Assembly (NCBI RefSeq): GCF_002933275.1
Contig: NZ_PSSX01000001.1
Location: 1-64,000, forward strand
Reading direction: 5' to 3'
From: Marinobacter maroccanus
GTDB taxonomy: Bacteria; Pseudomonadota; Gammaproteobacteria; Pseudomonadales; Oleiphilaceae
DNA length: 64,000 nucleotides
This document shows, one piece after another, positions 9,458 to 20,000 of this stretch. The notes beneath the pieces were generated by a model that did not search any database, was not told the origin of the DNA, and worked only from the letters and a program-made list of their open reading frames with translations. The position numbers were made by a program, and so were the translations under genes. Each line of letters begins with the position of its first letter. Position 1 is the first letter of the stretch.

Positions 9458-10974
9458 GAATAAAACCCCTTCTGTGCAAAAGCGTTCTTCCGGAGCAGCA
9501 GGGCAGGGCGATAGCGGTCTTCTGCGTAGCTGTTCTGGATATTGGTGAGCACGTTGAACACGTGGCCAGCGCCAAGGCGGTCGCTCCAGCTCAGCGGGCC
9601 GTCGGGATAGTTCAGGCCCGCTTTCATGGCCAGATCGATATCCGCGATTGTCGCCACACCATGCAGGGCAGCATCGGCGGCTTCGTTGGCCAGCATGGCA
9701 ACGGTGCGCATGATGACCAGGCCGGGGCGGTCCGCAATAAGGCTGACTTCGATACCCGCTTTCTGCAGTAAAGCACAGGCACAGGAAACCGCCGCCTCGG
9801 ACGCCTGGTCGGCTGGCGCCAGGGCAAGTCTGGAGGCTTTGCTGTAGTCGAAGGCCAGATCAAACAGCACCAGATTGGCGGTACCATCGCTGGCGGCGCG
9901 CTCCGTAGCCATTCGGCCGTCGGTGAGTGCCAGTACCGCATCGCCAAAACGGATCTGGCCCGGGCCGTCACGCTCGATAATGGTCAGGCCGGCTGCTTTC
10001 AGTCGCTCCAGCAGCGGAGCGGCCGCGCCGGGATTGCCTTCGGCAATGACCACGGTCTCATCCGAATGCTGAGCCGGCTGTGTCTGAGGCTGGGGCTTTT
10101 CGGCGCCCTCGCCATAGGAGTAGAAACCCTGGCCGCTCTTGCGACCGAGGCGGCCGGCTTCCACCAGCTCTTTCTGGATCAGCGACGGCAAAAAGCGCGG
10201 ATCCTGGTAATAGGAATTGAAGACCGAGTTGGTGACGGCGTAGTTGACGTCGTGGCCGATCAAATCGGTCAGCTCAAAGGCGCCCATCCGGAACTGGCCG
10301 GCTTCGCGGATGATGGCATCCAGCGTGGCGGCGTCGGTGGCCTGTTCCTGCAGCAGGCGCAGGCTTTCCGCGTAAAACGGACGGGCCACGCGGTTGACGA
10401 TAAAGCCGGGAGTCGAGGTCGCGTAGACCGGTTTCTTGCCCCAGGCAGTCGCCGTGGCGTGAACGGTATCGGCAACGGCCTGGCTGGTCGCCAGCCCCAT
10501 GACGACTTCGACCAGGGCCATGAGAGGCGCAGGGTTGAAGAAGTGCATGCCTACCAGGCGCTCGGGTTTGTTCATTTCAGCGCCGAGGGCGGTCACAGAG
10601 ATAGATGAGGTATTGGTGGCGAGGATCGCATCCCCGGCACACAGGTTCTCGAGGTTCGCCAGCAACTGACGTTTGATCTGGAGATCCTCGATGATGGCCT
10701 CGATCACCAGCCCGGCATCGGCGACATCATCCAGGTTCGCGACCGGGTGAATTCGGCCAATAACCGCGTCCAGCTCCTGCTGCTGCATCTTGCCCTTGTC
10801 GACACGACGCTGAAGCTGTTTGGCAATACCGTCGCGGCCGGCCTCAGCCGCGCCCTCTCTCTGGTCGTGCAGGTAAACCTGATGGCCTGCCTGGGCGGCC
10901 ACCTGGGCAATGCCAGAGCCCATGGCTCCGGCGCCGACGACGGCAACTTTGGTTTGGGTGTCCAGTGCCGGCAT
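9454..10974 (-). CDS. paaH: 3-hydroxyadipyl-CoA dehydrogenase PaaH
   Basis: This NAD-dependent enzyme oxidises 3-hydroxyadipyl-CoA to 3-oxoadipyl-CoA. The 506-aa protein starts with a Rossmann fold (GAGAMGSG at residues 14-21), has the catalytic HFFNPAPLM segment and two 3-hydroxyacyl-CoA dehydrogenase C-terminal domains, the long form typical of PaaH. It begins 3 bp after the paaG stop. Confidence 0.95.
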   Translation of the reverse strand: MPALDTQTKVAVVGAGAMGSGIAQVAAQAGHQVYLHDQREGAAEAGRDGIAKQLQRRVDKGKMQQQELDAVIGRIHPVANLDDVADAGLVIEAIIEDLQIKRQLLANLENLCAGDAILATNTSSISVTALGAEMNKPERLVGMHFFNPAPLMALVEVVMGLATSQAVADTVHATATAWGKKPVYATSTPGFIVNRVARPFYAESLRLLQEQATDAATLDAIIREAGQFRMGAFELTDLIGHDVNYAVTNSVFNSYYQDPRFLPSLIQKELVEAGRLGRKSGQGFYSYGEGAEKPQPQTQPAQHSDETVVIAEGNPGAAAPLLERLKAAGLTIIERDGPGQIRFGDAVLALTDGRMATERAASDGTANLVLFDLAFDYSKASRLALAPADQASEAAVSCACALLQKAGIEVSLIADRPGLVIMRTVAMLANEAADAALHGVATIADIDLAMKAGLNYPDGPLSWSDRLGAGHVFNVLTNIQNSYAEDRYRPALLLRKNAFAQKGFYS

Positions 10975-10977
10975 GGC

Positions 10978-11769
10978 TTATTTCCCCTTGAAGTTCGGCG
11001 TACGTTTTTCCATGAAGGCGGCAACGCCTTCGCGGTAGTCCTCGGTTTGCCCGGCCGTGCGCTGGAGATCGCGCTCGAGATTGATCTGTTCCTCAAAGGT
11101 GTTGCTGGCGCTGGCGTGCAGCGCCCGCTTGATGAGCGCGAGGCCCTTGGTGGGTTGGGTCGCGAAATGGCGGGCAAGTTTCATGGTTTCTTCCATGAGT
11201 TCCTCGTTATCGACACAGCGCCAGATCATGCCCCAGCTTTCGGCCTGCTCGGCGCTGATCTTGTCGCCCAGTAGCGCCATGCCCTTGGCCCGGGCCATGC
11301 CGGCCACCCGGGGCAGCGTCCAGGTGCCGCCGGAATCGGGTACCAGGCCCAGCTTGCAGAAGGCCTGAACGAAATTGGCAGAGCGGGCGGCAAGAGTGAT
11401 GTCGCAGGCCAGGGCAATATTGGCGCCGGCGCCTGCCGCTACGCCGTTTACGGCACACAGTACGGGCATGGGCAGATCACGCAGGCTGCGCATCAGCGGG
11501 TTGTAGTAGTTCTCCAGGGAAGCGCCCAGGTCCGGCATTTCCTGATCCGGGGAGACGCTGCGGTCGGAAAGGTCTTGCCCCGCGCAGAAGCCCCGGCCGG
11601 AGCCGGTAATGACCAGTACACGGACAGACTCATCCTTGCGCACGGTACTGATGGCATCGCGCATGCGTTCGTGCATTTCGACATTGAAACTGTTCAGGTT
11701 GTCCGGACGGTTCAGGGTAAGCAGAGCCACGCCCTGATCGATTTCAAGAAGAATGCTCGGCTGAGTCAT
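10978..11769 (-). CDS. paaG: 1,2-epoxyphenylacetyl-CoA isomerase PaaG
   Basis: PaaG is a crotonase-fold isomerase that turns the ring epoxide into oxepin-CoA and also shifts a double bond later in the pathway. The 263-aa protein has GRGFCAGQDL and VNGVAAGAGANIAL for the oxyanion hole and KLGLVPDSGGTW for the catalytic loop. It follows E. coli PaaG throughout (for example the YNPLMRSL and DYREGVAAF segments) better than PaaF, and no second crotonase gene is nearby. It is the first gene of the minus-strand cluster. Confidence 0.93.
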   Translation of the reverse strand: MTQPSILLEIDQGVALLTLNRPDNLNSFNVEMHERMRDAISTVRKDESVRVLVITGSGRGFCAGQDLSDRSVSPDQEMPDLGASLENYYNPLMRSLRDLPMPVLCAVNGVAAGAGANIALACDITLAARSANFVQAFCKLGLVPDSGGTWTLPRVAGMARAKGMALLGDKISAEQAESWGMIWRCVDNEELMEETMKLARHFATQPTKGLALIKRALHASASNTFEEQINLERDLQRTAGQTEDYREGVAAFMEKRTPNFKGK

Positions 11770-11852
11770 GGCGTTGTTGTCCTGTTGTTTGTTGTAGGGG
11801 GATAGCGTGAAAGGTGTCCTTGTTCGGCACGGTGCTATCGATCGTGGAAAAT

Positions 11853-11881
11853 GAGTATATCTTAGAATTGATACTCGTCAA
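11853..11881 (-). promoter_or_regulatory. paaG promoter with embedded palindrome
   Basis: On the minus strand TTGACG (11876-11881) and TATACT (11854-11859) are spaced by 16 nt, 85 nt upstream of paaG. The inverted repeat GAGTAT-N12-ATACTC (11853-11876) covers the spacer and the -10 box, the position expected of a repressor site. The 385-bp intergenic region 11770-12154 also holds the paaY upstream region and no gene. Confidence 0.6.
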
Positions 11882-11954
11882 GGATTGTGCTGGCTTGGTT
11901 TTGTATCACTTTAGTCGGGCATCTTAGTGTGGCATTTCTATATCTCTGAAAAAT

Positions 11955-11970
11955 CGATAAAAATTTATCG
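11955..11970. promoter_or_regulatory. AT-rich inverted repeat upstream of paaY
   Basis: CGATAAA and TTTATCG form a perfect 7-2-7 inverted repeat about 185 bp upstream of paaY and 185 bp upstream of paaG, so it could serve either divergent unit. Its function is unknown. Confidence 0.3.
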
Positions 11971-12154
11971 AGGTTCAGGAGTTGGCCGGGCAATGGAAGC
12001 GAATTACGCATCTGAAACGGCTGTCAGGGTGTGAAAAAACTCCCGGAAAAGGATAATGTGATACAGAAAATGAATCACAATGACTTTTCGGGTCCCACGT
12101 TTCAGTGCGGCATGCGGCTGATCGCTGCCGGACCCTGCTAATCAGGAGATCGCT

Positions 12155-12754
12155 ATGCCCAGTTACAGTATAGAAGGCGTTGTTCCAGTCGTTCACCCGT
12201 CCGCCTATGTGCATCCCACTGCCGTGCTGATTGGCGATGTCTGGATTGGGCCGGACTGTTATGTGGGTCCGGCGGCTTCGCTAAGGGCGGATTTCGGGCG
12301 GATCGTTCTCAAACAGGGTTCCAATGTTCAGGACACATGCGTGATGCATGCCTTTCCGGGTATGGACACGGTTGTCGAGAAGAATGGTCATGTCGGGCAC
12401 GGGGCGATTCTCCACGGCTGCATCGTCGGCGAGGATGCCATGGTAGGAATGAACGCGGTGGTGATGGACGAGGCCCATATTGCCCCTCGCTCAATCGTTG
12501 GCGCCTGTGCCTTCGTAAAAGCGAAGTTTACCTGTGAACCAGGTTCACTGATCGTTGGCTCACCGGCCAAGGTAATGCGGATGCTCAGCGATCAGGAAAT
12601 CGCCTGGAAAAAGAAGGGGACTGAAGAATACCAGCGTCTGACGCTCAGGTCCCTTGCCAGCCTGCAGGAAGTTCAGCCACTACCGGAAGCCGAGCCTGAT
12701 CGGGCCCGTGTGGATGCCAGCGGCTACAAGCCCAAGTACGAGCAGTCCGAGTGA
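12155..12754 (+). CDS. paaY: Phenylacetic acid degradation protein PaaY (gamma-carbonic anhydrase-like thioesterase)
   Basis: PaaY belongs to the left-handed beta-helix (hexapeptide repeat) family; the E. coli protein is a thioesterase that removes inhibitory CoA adducts. The 199-aa product shows hexapeptide turns from [20 protein letters not shown] to [11 protein letters not shown], with the His residues of the metal site, and ends in a PaaY-type tail. An AGGAG site lies upstream of the ATG. It is transcribed away from paaG across a 385-bp gap. Confidence 0.92.
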   Translation: MPSYSIEGVVPVVHPSAYVHPTAVLIGDVWIGPDCYVGPAASLRADFGRIVLKQGSNVQDTCVMHAFPGMDTVVEKNGHVGHGAILHGCIVGEDAMVGMNAVVMDEAHIAPRSIVGACAFVKAKFTCEPGSLIVGSPAKVMRMLSDQEIAWKKKGTEEYQRLTLRSLASLQEVQPLPEAEPDRARVDASGYKPKYEQSE

Positions 12755-12779
12755 CCGCCGACGCCGGGTGGTAGGGGCT

Positions 12780-13232
12780 CTACAATCCGGCGTCCTTGAC
12801 GTTCTCCATTACCACGAAGGTGCTGGTCTGCAGTACATGGGGCAGAGCCGAAATCTCCTCCCCCAGAACCTGCCTGTATTCCTGCATGTTCCGGGTTCGG
12901 ACTTTCAGCAGATAATCGAAGTTTCCGGCAATCATATGGCACTGTTCCACCGCCGAGACATTCTGAACGGCTTTATTAAAGGCGGTGAGAGCGCCGCTGC
13001 TGGTGTCATTCAAAGTAACCTGGGCAAAGGCAATGTGGCTGAGGCCCAGTTTGGTCTGATTCACCAGGGCTGTGTACCCGGTGATAAATCCGTGCTCTTC
13101 AAGACGGCGCATCCGAACCTGGCACGGGGTTTTGGAGAGGCCCACCCGGGACGCAAGCTCGGTTACCGTAATCCGGGAGTTCTTCTGTAGCTCGCGGATA
13201 ATGGATTGGTCTATCCGATCCAAATCGGCCAT
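12780..13232 (-). CDS. Lrp/AsnC family regulator, PutR-like
   Basis: The 150-aa protein has an N-terminal helix-turn-helix (residues about 5-60, with GLSKTPCQVRMRRLEEHGFI) and a C-terminal RAM ligand-binding domain. GLSKTPCQ is typical of the PutR/BkdR branch. It is divergent from the NAD-glutamate dehydrogenase gene and near a putA lacking its own DNA-binding domain, so control of proline and glutamate catabolism is the likely role; this is inferred from context. It ends 25 bp from the convergent paaY. Confidence 0.82.
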   Translation of the reverse strand: MADLDRIDQSIIRELQKNSRITVTELASRVGLSKTPCQVRMRRLEEHGFITGYTALVNQTKLGLSHIAFAQVTLNDTSSGALTAFNKAVQNVSAVEQCHMIAGNFDYLLKVRTRNMQEYRQVLGEEISALPHVLQTSTFVVMENVKDAGL

Positions 13233-13391
13233 GTTGTCTGTTCCAGGTTAAATTAACGGCTAAATGATGTGCCAAATATAATCGAAACTCCTCTAATCCG
13301 AAACTATATGGTCTAAGTGACTTTCTGCGCTTGCGTATACTGGTAGCTACATCAGCCCAGTGTGAACGTTGACCAAGTCCGGAGAGTTTCG

Positions 13392-16300
13392 ATGACCGAT
13401 TCCCGCGCATTACAAAAACAAACCCTGCTGGAACAGCTTGCCGATGTCCTCCAGAACGAGGCGTCTGACAATGACGACTCCCTCGAGCTCCGGGAGATCG
13501 TGGCCCGGATGGTGGAGGAATCCCGATCCTGGGACGATGACCTGCATGGTGAGCTGGTACAGAGTTTCGGTGACGCCATTGGTGGGCGCTACGCCCAGGT
13601 GTTCAGCGGCGGATTCCCCTCTGCCTACCGGGCGAGATTCCCGGTGTCCGAAGCTCTTGCCGATATCGAGCAGATCCAGTCCATTGCGGTGAGCACCGAT
13701 GTGCCCATGCGCTTCTACCAGCCCCGGGATCCGGCCGAGACGGGATTCCACTTCAAACTCTACAGTGAAGGTCAGCCGGTTGTTCTCTCAGACGTTATCC
13801 CGATTCTGGAGAACCTGGGAATGCGGGTCCTGGGTGAGCATCCCTACCGGGTCCGTCGCCGGGACGGCGAAACCTTCGGAGTCAGCGATTTTACCGTAGA
13901 GCTCCATGATCGGTGCCGGGCGGCTGATCTGGGCACCGCCAGGCCGTTGATCCAGTCGGCGTTCCGGGAAATCTGGAACGGCTTTGCCGAAAACGACGAT
14001 TTTAACCAGCTGATCATGCTGTGCGGCCTCGGCTGGCGCGAAGTGGCGTTGATCAGGGCCTATGCCCGCTATATCAAGCAGCTTCGATTCGGTTTCAGTC
14101 AGCCCTTCATTGCAGAGACCCTGGCGCGTCATCCGGATATTACCTCGCGTCTCGTTGCCTTTTTCTTCAGCCGTTTCGAGCCCGGTGTGAAAGGCCGGAA
14201 GGGAAAAACCGAAAGGCTGGAAGCAGAACTACGGGATTCCCTGGAAGCCGTGGCAAGCCTGGATGACGATCGCATTCTCCGGCGCTTCTTTATGATCGTC
14301 CGGGCAACTCTTCGAACCAACTATTTTCAGGCCCGGGAAGATGGCGGGTTTCCGTCTTATCTGTCGCTCAAGCTGGATCCGTCGTCCATTCCCGATATTC
14401 CGCGTCCAAGGCCAAAGTTCGAGATCTTCGTCTACTCGCCCCGGATTGAAGGTGTGCACTTGCGCGCCGGGCCGGTGGCCAGGGGCGGGCTCCGTTGGTC
14501 CGACAGGATTGAGGATTACCGCACTGAGATCCTTGGTCTGGTGAAAGCCCAGCAGGTGAAGAACTCGGTGATCGTGCCCGCCGGAGCCAAAGGTGGTTTC
14601 GTGGTGAAGCAGCCGCCACGGGATGGCTCACGGGAAGCTCTGCGGGAAGAGGGGGTCGCCTGCTACCAGATCTTTATACGGGGGCTGTTGGACATCACGG
14701 ACAACCTGGACGACGGTCAGGTGGTTCCTCCGAACAATGTGGTTCGATATGACGGCGATGATACCTATCTGGTGGTTGCCGCTGATAAAGGCACGGCCAC
14801 GTTTTCCGATATAGCCAACACACTGGCCGCAGAGTATCGCTTCTGGCTGGGCGATGCCTTTGCCTCCGGCGGCAGTGAGGGGTATGACCACAAGAAAATG
14901 GGCATTACCGCCCGGGGCGCCTGGGAGTCGGTTAAACGGCATTTCCTCGAAAAAGGCACGGATACCCAGACCGATGAGTTCACCGTGGTCGGCATTGGTG
15001 ATATGGGTGGCGATGTGTTTGGCAACGGCATGCTGCTCTCTGACCGGATTCGCCTGATCGGCGCGTTCAACCACCAGCACATTTTTGTCGACCCGAATCC
15101 GGATGCAGCGGCATCGTTTCGTGAGCGACAGCGGCTGTTCAACCTGCCCGGCTCTTCATGGGCCGATTATGATACCGGGCTGATCAGTGATGGCGGCGGG
15201 GTCTTCTCGCGCGCCATGAAATCCATTCCGGTGTCTGCGCAAATGCGCAAGGCGCTGGGCATAAAGGCCCGGAGCCTGTCGCCGGCGGATCTGATCAGCG
15301 CCCTGTTGAAAGCGCCCGCAGACATGCTGTGGAATGGCGGCATTGGCACCTATGTGAAATCGCCCCTGGAGTCCCACGAAGAAGTGGGCGACAAGACCAA
15401 TGACGCCCTGCGCATCGACAGCACCGAGCTGCGCTGCAAAGCTTTGGGTGAAGGCGGCAATCTCGGTGTTACCCAGAAGGCGAGGATTGACTTCGCCCGT
15501 CGCGGCGGTTCGGTGAACAGCGATTTTATCGACAATGCCGGTGGCGTCGACTGCTCGGACCACGAGGTGAATATCAAGATCCTGCTCAACGATCTTGTGC
15601 ATCGACAGTTGATGTCGCTTCCGGAGCGGAACCGGATGCTCAGAGCCATGACCCCTGAGGTGGCTGAGCTTGTGCTGCGCAACAATTACCGGCAGGCCAT
15701 GGCGCTCAGCCTCGCCCAGAACCCGGCGGTTGCCACAGCTGATCAGTATGATCGCCTGATGCGCAGGCTTGAAGCTGAGGGCAAGCTGGACCGTGGTCTT
15801 GAATTTCTGCCTTCTGACGAGGAGTTGCAGGCCCGCCGGGAGCATGGCGGTGGGCTGACCCGGCCGGAGCTGGCGGTTCTGGTGTCCTACGCAAAGATTG
15901 AGCTCAAGCAGGCCCTGGTCGCATCGCCGATCGTGCATGACACGCGCTTCAACTCGGCGTTGCACTCTGCTTTTCCTGCCTCTCTGCTGGCCGCCTTCCC
16001 GGAAGCTGTCGAGGCTCATCCCCTGCGTGCTGAAATTTCGGCCACGCAGATTGCCAACGATATGGTGAACCGTATGGGTATTACCTGGTTCGACCGTATA
16101 CGCAGTGCCACGGGGGCAGATGCCGGCCGGATAGCTGCGGCCTACCTGATCTCCCTGCGAATTCATGACGTAGACGCCCACTGGAAGGCTATGGAATCAC
16201 TGGATGGAAAAGTGAGCGCAGACGTTCAGGCAGATTTGTTTGCCGATGCCATCCGACTGGTCACCCGCAGCACCAGTTGGCTGCTGCAAAACCGCCGGCA

Positions 16301-16886
16301 GGCATTGGACCCGGCTTCCTGTATTGATCATTATCGGGCGCCCATGGCGGACGTTTTGGCTTCCAGAAGCCGTCTTGAATCGGTGATTCCTGCAAGTCGG
16401 TGGTATGAACGCTATGCTGAATACTGTGAGCGGATGGTTCCCGAGGACTTATCGGCCTGGTGCGCCTCCGCGGAAAGCCGCTACTGGCTGATGGATATGA
16501 TCGAGATCGCCCGTCAGCTGGATGAGGATCTGGAATCCGTGGCCTGGGTCTATTTCACGCTTGGTGAAAGTCTGAACCTGACCTGGCTGGATCGGCAGAT
16601 GCGAGCGTTTCGGGCGAATGGCCACTGGCAGGTTCTGGCAACCATTCATTTCCGGGACGAATTGGACCACCAGTTGCGGAACCTCACGTTCAGTGTGTTC
16701 TCGGAGCCGGTGGAAGGCGAAGGAACGCCGGAAAATCGTCTCGAGTCCTGGCGTGCAGATAAGCGCATGTTGCTCGCCCGTTGGGAGAGGATGCTGAACG
16801 ACATGCAGGCCGCCAATGATGTGGATTGCGCTGTTTTCTCGGTGGCACATGGCGTCCTCAGAGAGCTGGCAATGAAAGCCGCTTAG
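13392..16886 (+). CDS. NAD-specific glutamate dehydrogenase, short form lacking the ACT region
   Basis: The product would oxidatively deaminate glutamate to 2-oxoglutarate. The catalytic part is clear: GPVARGGLRWSDR, the lysine-containing PAGAKGGFVVKQPP near residue 400, DMGGDVFGNGMLLS and GEGGNLGVTQ. The protein has 1164 aa against about 1600 for the GDH-180 class; its N-terminus (WDDDLHGELVQSFG, FPSAYRARFPV) corresponds to a region more than 400 residues into those enzymes, so the ACT-like domains are missing. The start is ATG at 13392 with GGAGAG just upstream; a GTG 30 bp earlier is less likely. No coding remnant of the missing part is seen upstream. It may belong to a shorter class like the 115-kDa enzymes. 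Confidence 0.9.
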   Translation: MTDSRALQKQTLLEQLADVLQNEASDNDDSLELREIVARMVEESRSWDDDLHGELVQSFGDAIGGRYAQVFSGGFPSAYRARFPVSEALADIEQIQSIAVSTDVPMRFYQPRDPAETGFHFKLYSEGQPVVLSDVIPILENLGMRVLGEHPYRVRRRDGETFGVSDFTVELHDRCRAADLGTARPLIQSAFREIWNGFAENDDFNQLIMLCGLGWREVALIRAYARYIKQLRFGFSQPFIAETLARHPDITSRLVAFFFSRFEPGVKGRKGKTERLEAELRDSLEAVASLDDDRILRRFFMIVRATLRTNYFQAREDGGFPSYLSLKLDPSSIPDIPRPRPKFEIFVYSPRIEGVHLRAGPVARGGLRWSDRIEDYRTEILGLVKAQQVKNSVIVPAGAKGGFVVKQPPRDGSREALREEGVACYQIFIRGLLDITDNLDDGQVVPPNNVVRYDGDDTYLVVAADKGTATFSDIANTLAAEYRFWLGDAFASGGSEGYDHKKMGITARGAWESVKRHFLEKGTDTQTDEFTVVGIGDMGGDVFGNGMLLSDRIRLIGAFNHQHIFVDPNPDAAASFRERQRLFNLPGSSWADYDTGLISDGGGVFSRAMKSIPVSAQMRKALGIKARSLSPADLISALLKAPADMLWNGGIGTYVKSPLESHEEVGDKTNDALRIDSTELRCKALGEGGNLGVTQKARIDFARRGGSVNSDFIDNAGGVDCSDHEVNIKILLNDLVHRQLMSLPERNRMLRAMTPEVAELVLRNNYRQAMALSLAQNPAVATADQYDRLMRRLEAEGKLDRGLEFLPSDEELQARREHGGGLTRPELAVLVSYAKIELKQALVASPIVHDTRFNSALHSAFPASLLAAFPEAVEAHPLRAEISATQIANDMVNRMGITWFDRIRSATGADAGRIAAAYLISLRIHDVDAHWKAMESLDGKVSADVQADLFADAIRLVTRSTSWLLQNRRQALDPASCIDHYRAPMADVLASRSRLESVIPASRWYERYAEYCERMVPEDLSAWCASAESRYWLMDMIEIARQLDEDLESVAWVYFTLGESLNLTWLDRQMRAFRANGHWQVLATIHFRDELDHQLRNLTFSVFSEPVEGEGTPENRLESWRADKRMLLARWERMLNDMQAANDVDCAVFSVAHGVLRELAMKAA

Positions 16887-16930
16887 AGGACCAAGAGAGG
16901 CGAAACGCCCTAAAGATAAGGTTTTGGAAG

Positions 16931-16956
16931 AAAATTATTAAATTTTAATTATCTAA
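16931..16956. promoter_or_regulatory. AT-rich, partly palindromic tract upstream of putA
   Basis: A run of A and T only (AATTA-N8-TAATT at its core) lies about 100 bp upstream of the putA ATG in the 169-bp gap. Lrp-family proteins bind such sites, so it is a candidate target of the nearby PutR-like protein. Confidence 0.35.
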
Positions 16957-17055
16957 AAAAGCCGTAATGGGGTGCTTGTCCGAATTTTATAGAGAAATAG
17001 TCTTTGTTGATCTCGGTAGAATGCCGGAGAGACAAACAACTAAGAGGGTACAACT

Positions 17056-20000
17056 ATGAGACCGGAGCAATCACAGACGCCCGAGCTTGTCGATAGCCGG
17101 CAGGCGATTCGTGATTATTATCTCGCTGACGAGCACAAGGTGATCCACGAGATGATTGCTGGTGCCCAGTTGTCCCAGGCCGAGCGCGATGCTATCTCTG
17201 CCCGTGCGGCTGAACTGGTGCGTAGCGTTCGCAAGAACGCCAAGTCCACCATCATGGAGAAGTTCCTGGCGGAGTATGGCCTTACCACAAAGGAAGGCGT
17301 CGCCCTGATGTGTCTGGCCGAGGCGCTGTTGCGTGTGCCCGACAACACAACCATTCATGAGCTCATTGAAGACAAGATCACCTCCGGCGCCTGGGGTACC
17401 CACGTGGGCAAGGCATCGTCTGGACTGATCAACACGGCTACCGTTGCCCTGCTGATGACCAGCAACCTTTTGAAGGATTCCGAGCGCAATACCGTGGGTG
17501 AAACCCTGCGGAAACTGCTCAAGCGCTTTGGCGAGCCGGTCATCCGCACCGTTGCCGGCCAGGCCATGAAGGAAATGGGCCGTCAGTTCGTTTTGGGCCG
17601 TGATATCGACGAAGCCCAGGACGAAGCCAAGGAGTATATGGCCAAGGGCTATACCTACTCCTACGACATGCTGGGTGAAGCCGCCCGTACCGATGATGAC
17701 GCGAAGCGTTACTACGACTCCTATTCCAACGCCATCGATAGCATTGCCAAGGCAAGCAAGGGCGATGTCCGTAAGAATCCCGGCATCTCTGTAAAACTCT
17801 CTGCCCTGCTGGCCCGATACGAGTACGGCAACAAAGAGCGGGTGATGAACGAACTGCTGCCCCGGGCTCGCGAGCTGGTCAAAAAAGCAGCAGCCGCCAA
17901 CATGGGCTTTAACATCGACGCTGAGGAGCAGGATCGTCTGGATCTTTCCCTTGATGTGATCGAGGCGCTGGTTGCAGATCCCGAGCTTGCGAACTGGGAT
18001 GGCTTCGGCGTGGTGGTCCAGGCCTACGGCAAGCGTTCGTCGTTCGTTATCGACTGGCTCTATGGCCTGGCTGAAAAATACGACCGCAAGTTCATGGTGC
18101 GACTGGTGAAGGGCGCCTACTGGGATGCCGAGATCAAGCGTGCCCAGGTAATGGGTCTGAATGGCTTTCCAGTGTTCACTCGCAAGGCCTGCAGTGACGT
18201 GTCGTTCCTGTCCTGCGCCACCAAACTGTTGAACATGACGAACCGGATCTACCCGCAGTTCGCCACCCACAACGCCCATTCAGTGTCCTCCATCCTGGAA
18301 ATGGCGAAGACCAAGGGTGTGGACAACTACGAGTTCCAGCGTCTGCACGGCATGGGTGAGTCCCTGCACAATGAGGTTCTGAAAGTCAGCGGCGTGCCTT
18401 GTCGCATCTATGCGCCTGTTGGCCCGCACAAGGATCTGCTGGCGTACCTGGTGCGTCGCCTGCTGGAGAACGGTGCCAACAGTTCGTTCGTGAACCAGAT
18501 CGTGGACACCAGCATTACCCCCGAGGAAATTGCCAAGGATCCGATTGTCAGCGTTGAACAGATGGGTGAAAACATCTCCAGCAAGGCGATCGTGCATCCG
18601 TTCAAACTGTTTGGCGATCAGCGTCGCAACTCCAAGGGCTGGGATATCACCGATCCGGTAACGGTTAACGAGATCGAGAAGGGCCGTGGTGCCTACAAGG
18701 ACTATCGCTGGAAGGGCGGTCCGGTGATTGCCGGCGAAGTGGCCGGCACCGAAGTGCAGGTGGTGCGAAACCCGGCGGATCCGGACGACCTGGTCGGCCA
18801 TGTAACCCAGGCCTCGGACGCTGATGTCGACACCGCCATCACTGCGGCGGCGGCTGCGTTCAAAAGCTGGTCCGGGAAATCCGCTGAAGAGCGCGCAGCG
18901 TGTGTTCGTAAGGTCGGCGACCTGTATGAGGAGAACTACGAAGAGCTGTTCGCCCTCACCACCCGTGAAGCGGGGAAATCCCTGCTGGATGCGGTGGCGG
19001 AAATCCGTGAGGCGGTCGACTTCTCCCAGTATTACGCCAACGAGGCCATCCGCTATAAAGACAGTGGCGATGCCCGCGGTGTCATGGTGTGTATTTCCCC
19101 CTGGAACTTCCCGCTGGCCATTTTCACCGGGCAGATCCTGGCCAACCTGGCCGCGGGTAACACGGTTGTGGCGAAGCCAGCGGAGCAAACGTCGCTGTTG
19201 GCCATTCGCGCTGTGGAACTGATGCACCAGGCCGGTATCCCGACGGATGCCATCCAGTTGGTGCCGGGCACCGGCGCGACCGTCGGTTCGGCCCTGACCT
19301 CCGATTCACGGGTCAGCGGCGTGTGCTTCACCGGCTCTACCGCCACCGCCCAGCGCATCAACGAGGTGATGACCGAGAACATGGCGCCGGACGCGCCGCT
19401 GGTGGCAGAAACCGGTGGCCTGAACGCCATGATCGTGGATTCCACGGCACTGCCGGAGCAGGTGGTGCGCGATGTGCTGGCCTCCTCTTTCCAGAGTGCC
19501 GGCCAGCGTTGTTCGGCGCTGCGTATGCTTTACGTGCAGAAGGACATTGCCGATGGCCTGCTTGAAATGCTGTACGGGGCCATGGAAGAACTGGGTATCG
19601 GTGATCCCTGGTTGCTGTCCACGGATGTGGGGCCGGTGATCGACGAGAATGCCCGCAAGAAAATCGTGGACCATTGCGAGAAGTTCGAGCGCAACGGCAA
19701 GCTGCTGAAGAAGCTGAAAGTTCCTGAGAAAGGGCTGTTTGTTTCCCCGGCGGTCCTCAGCGTCAGTGGTATTGAGGAGCTGGAAGAGGAGATATTCGGG
19801 CCGGTATTGCATGTGGCCACGTTCGAGGCGAAGAACATCGACAAGGTGGTGGATGACATCAATGCCAAGGGCTACGGCCTGACGTTCGGTATCCACAGTC
19901 GTGTTGATCGCCGGGTTGAGCGTATTTCCAGCCGGATCAAGGTGGGTAACACCTATGTGAATCGGAATCAGATCGGCGCCATCGTGGGCTCTCAGCCCTT

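Noticed and set aside
12760..12794. GACGCCGG/CCGGCGTC inverted repeat between paaY and the Lrp gene
   Set aside because: The 19-nt loop and lack of a U-run make it a weak terminator; not listed as a feature.
13233..13391. Possible frameshift joining an upstream GDH N-terminus
   Set aside because: The 159-bp gap to the divergent Lrp gene is too short and shows no GDH-like coding sequence.
15156..16181. 341-codon minus-strand reading frame
   Set aside because: Fully antisense to the NAD-glutamate dehydrogenase gene and without any family motif.
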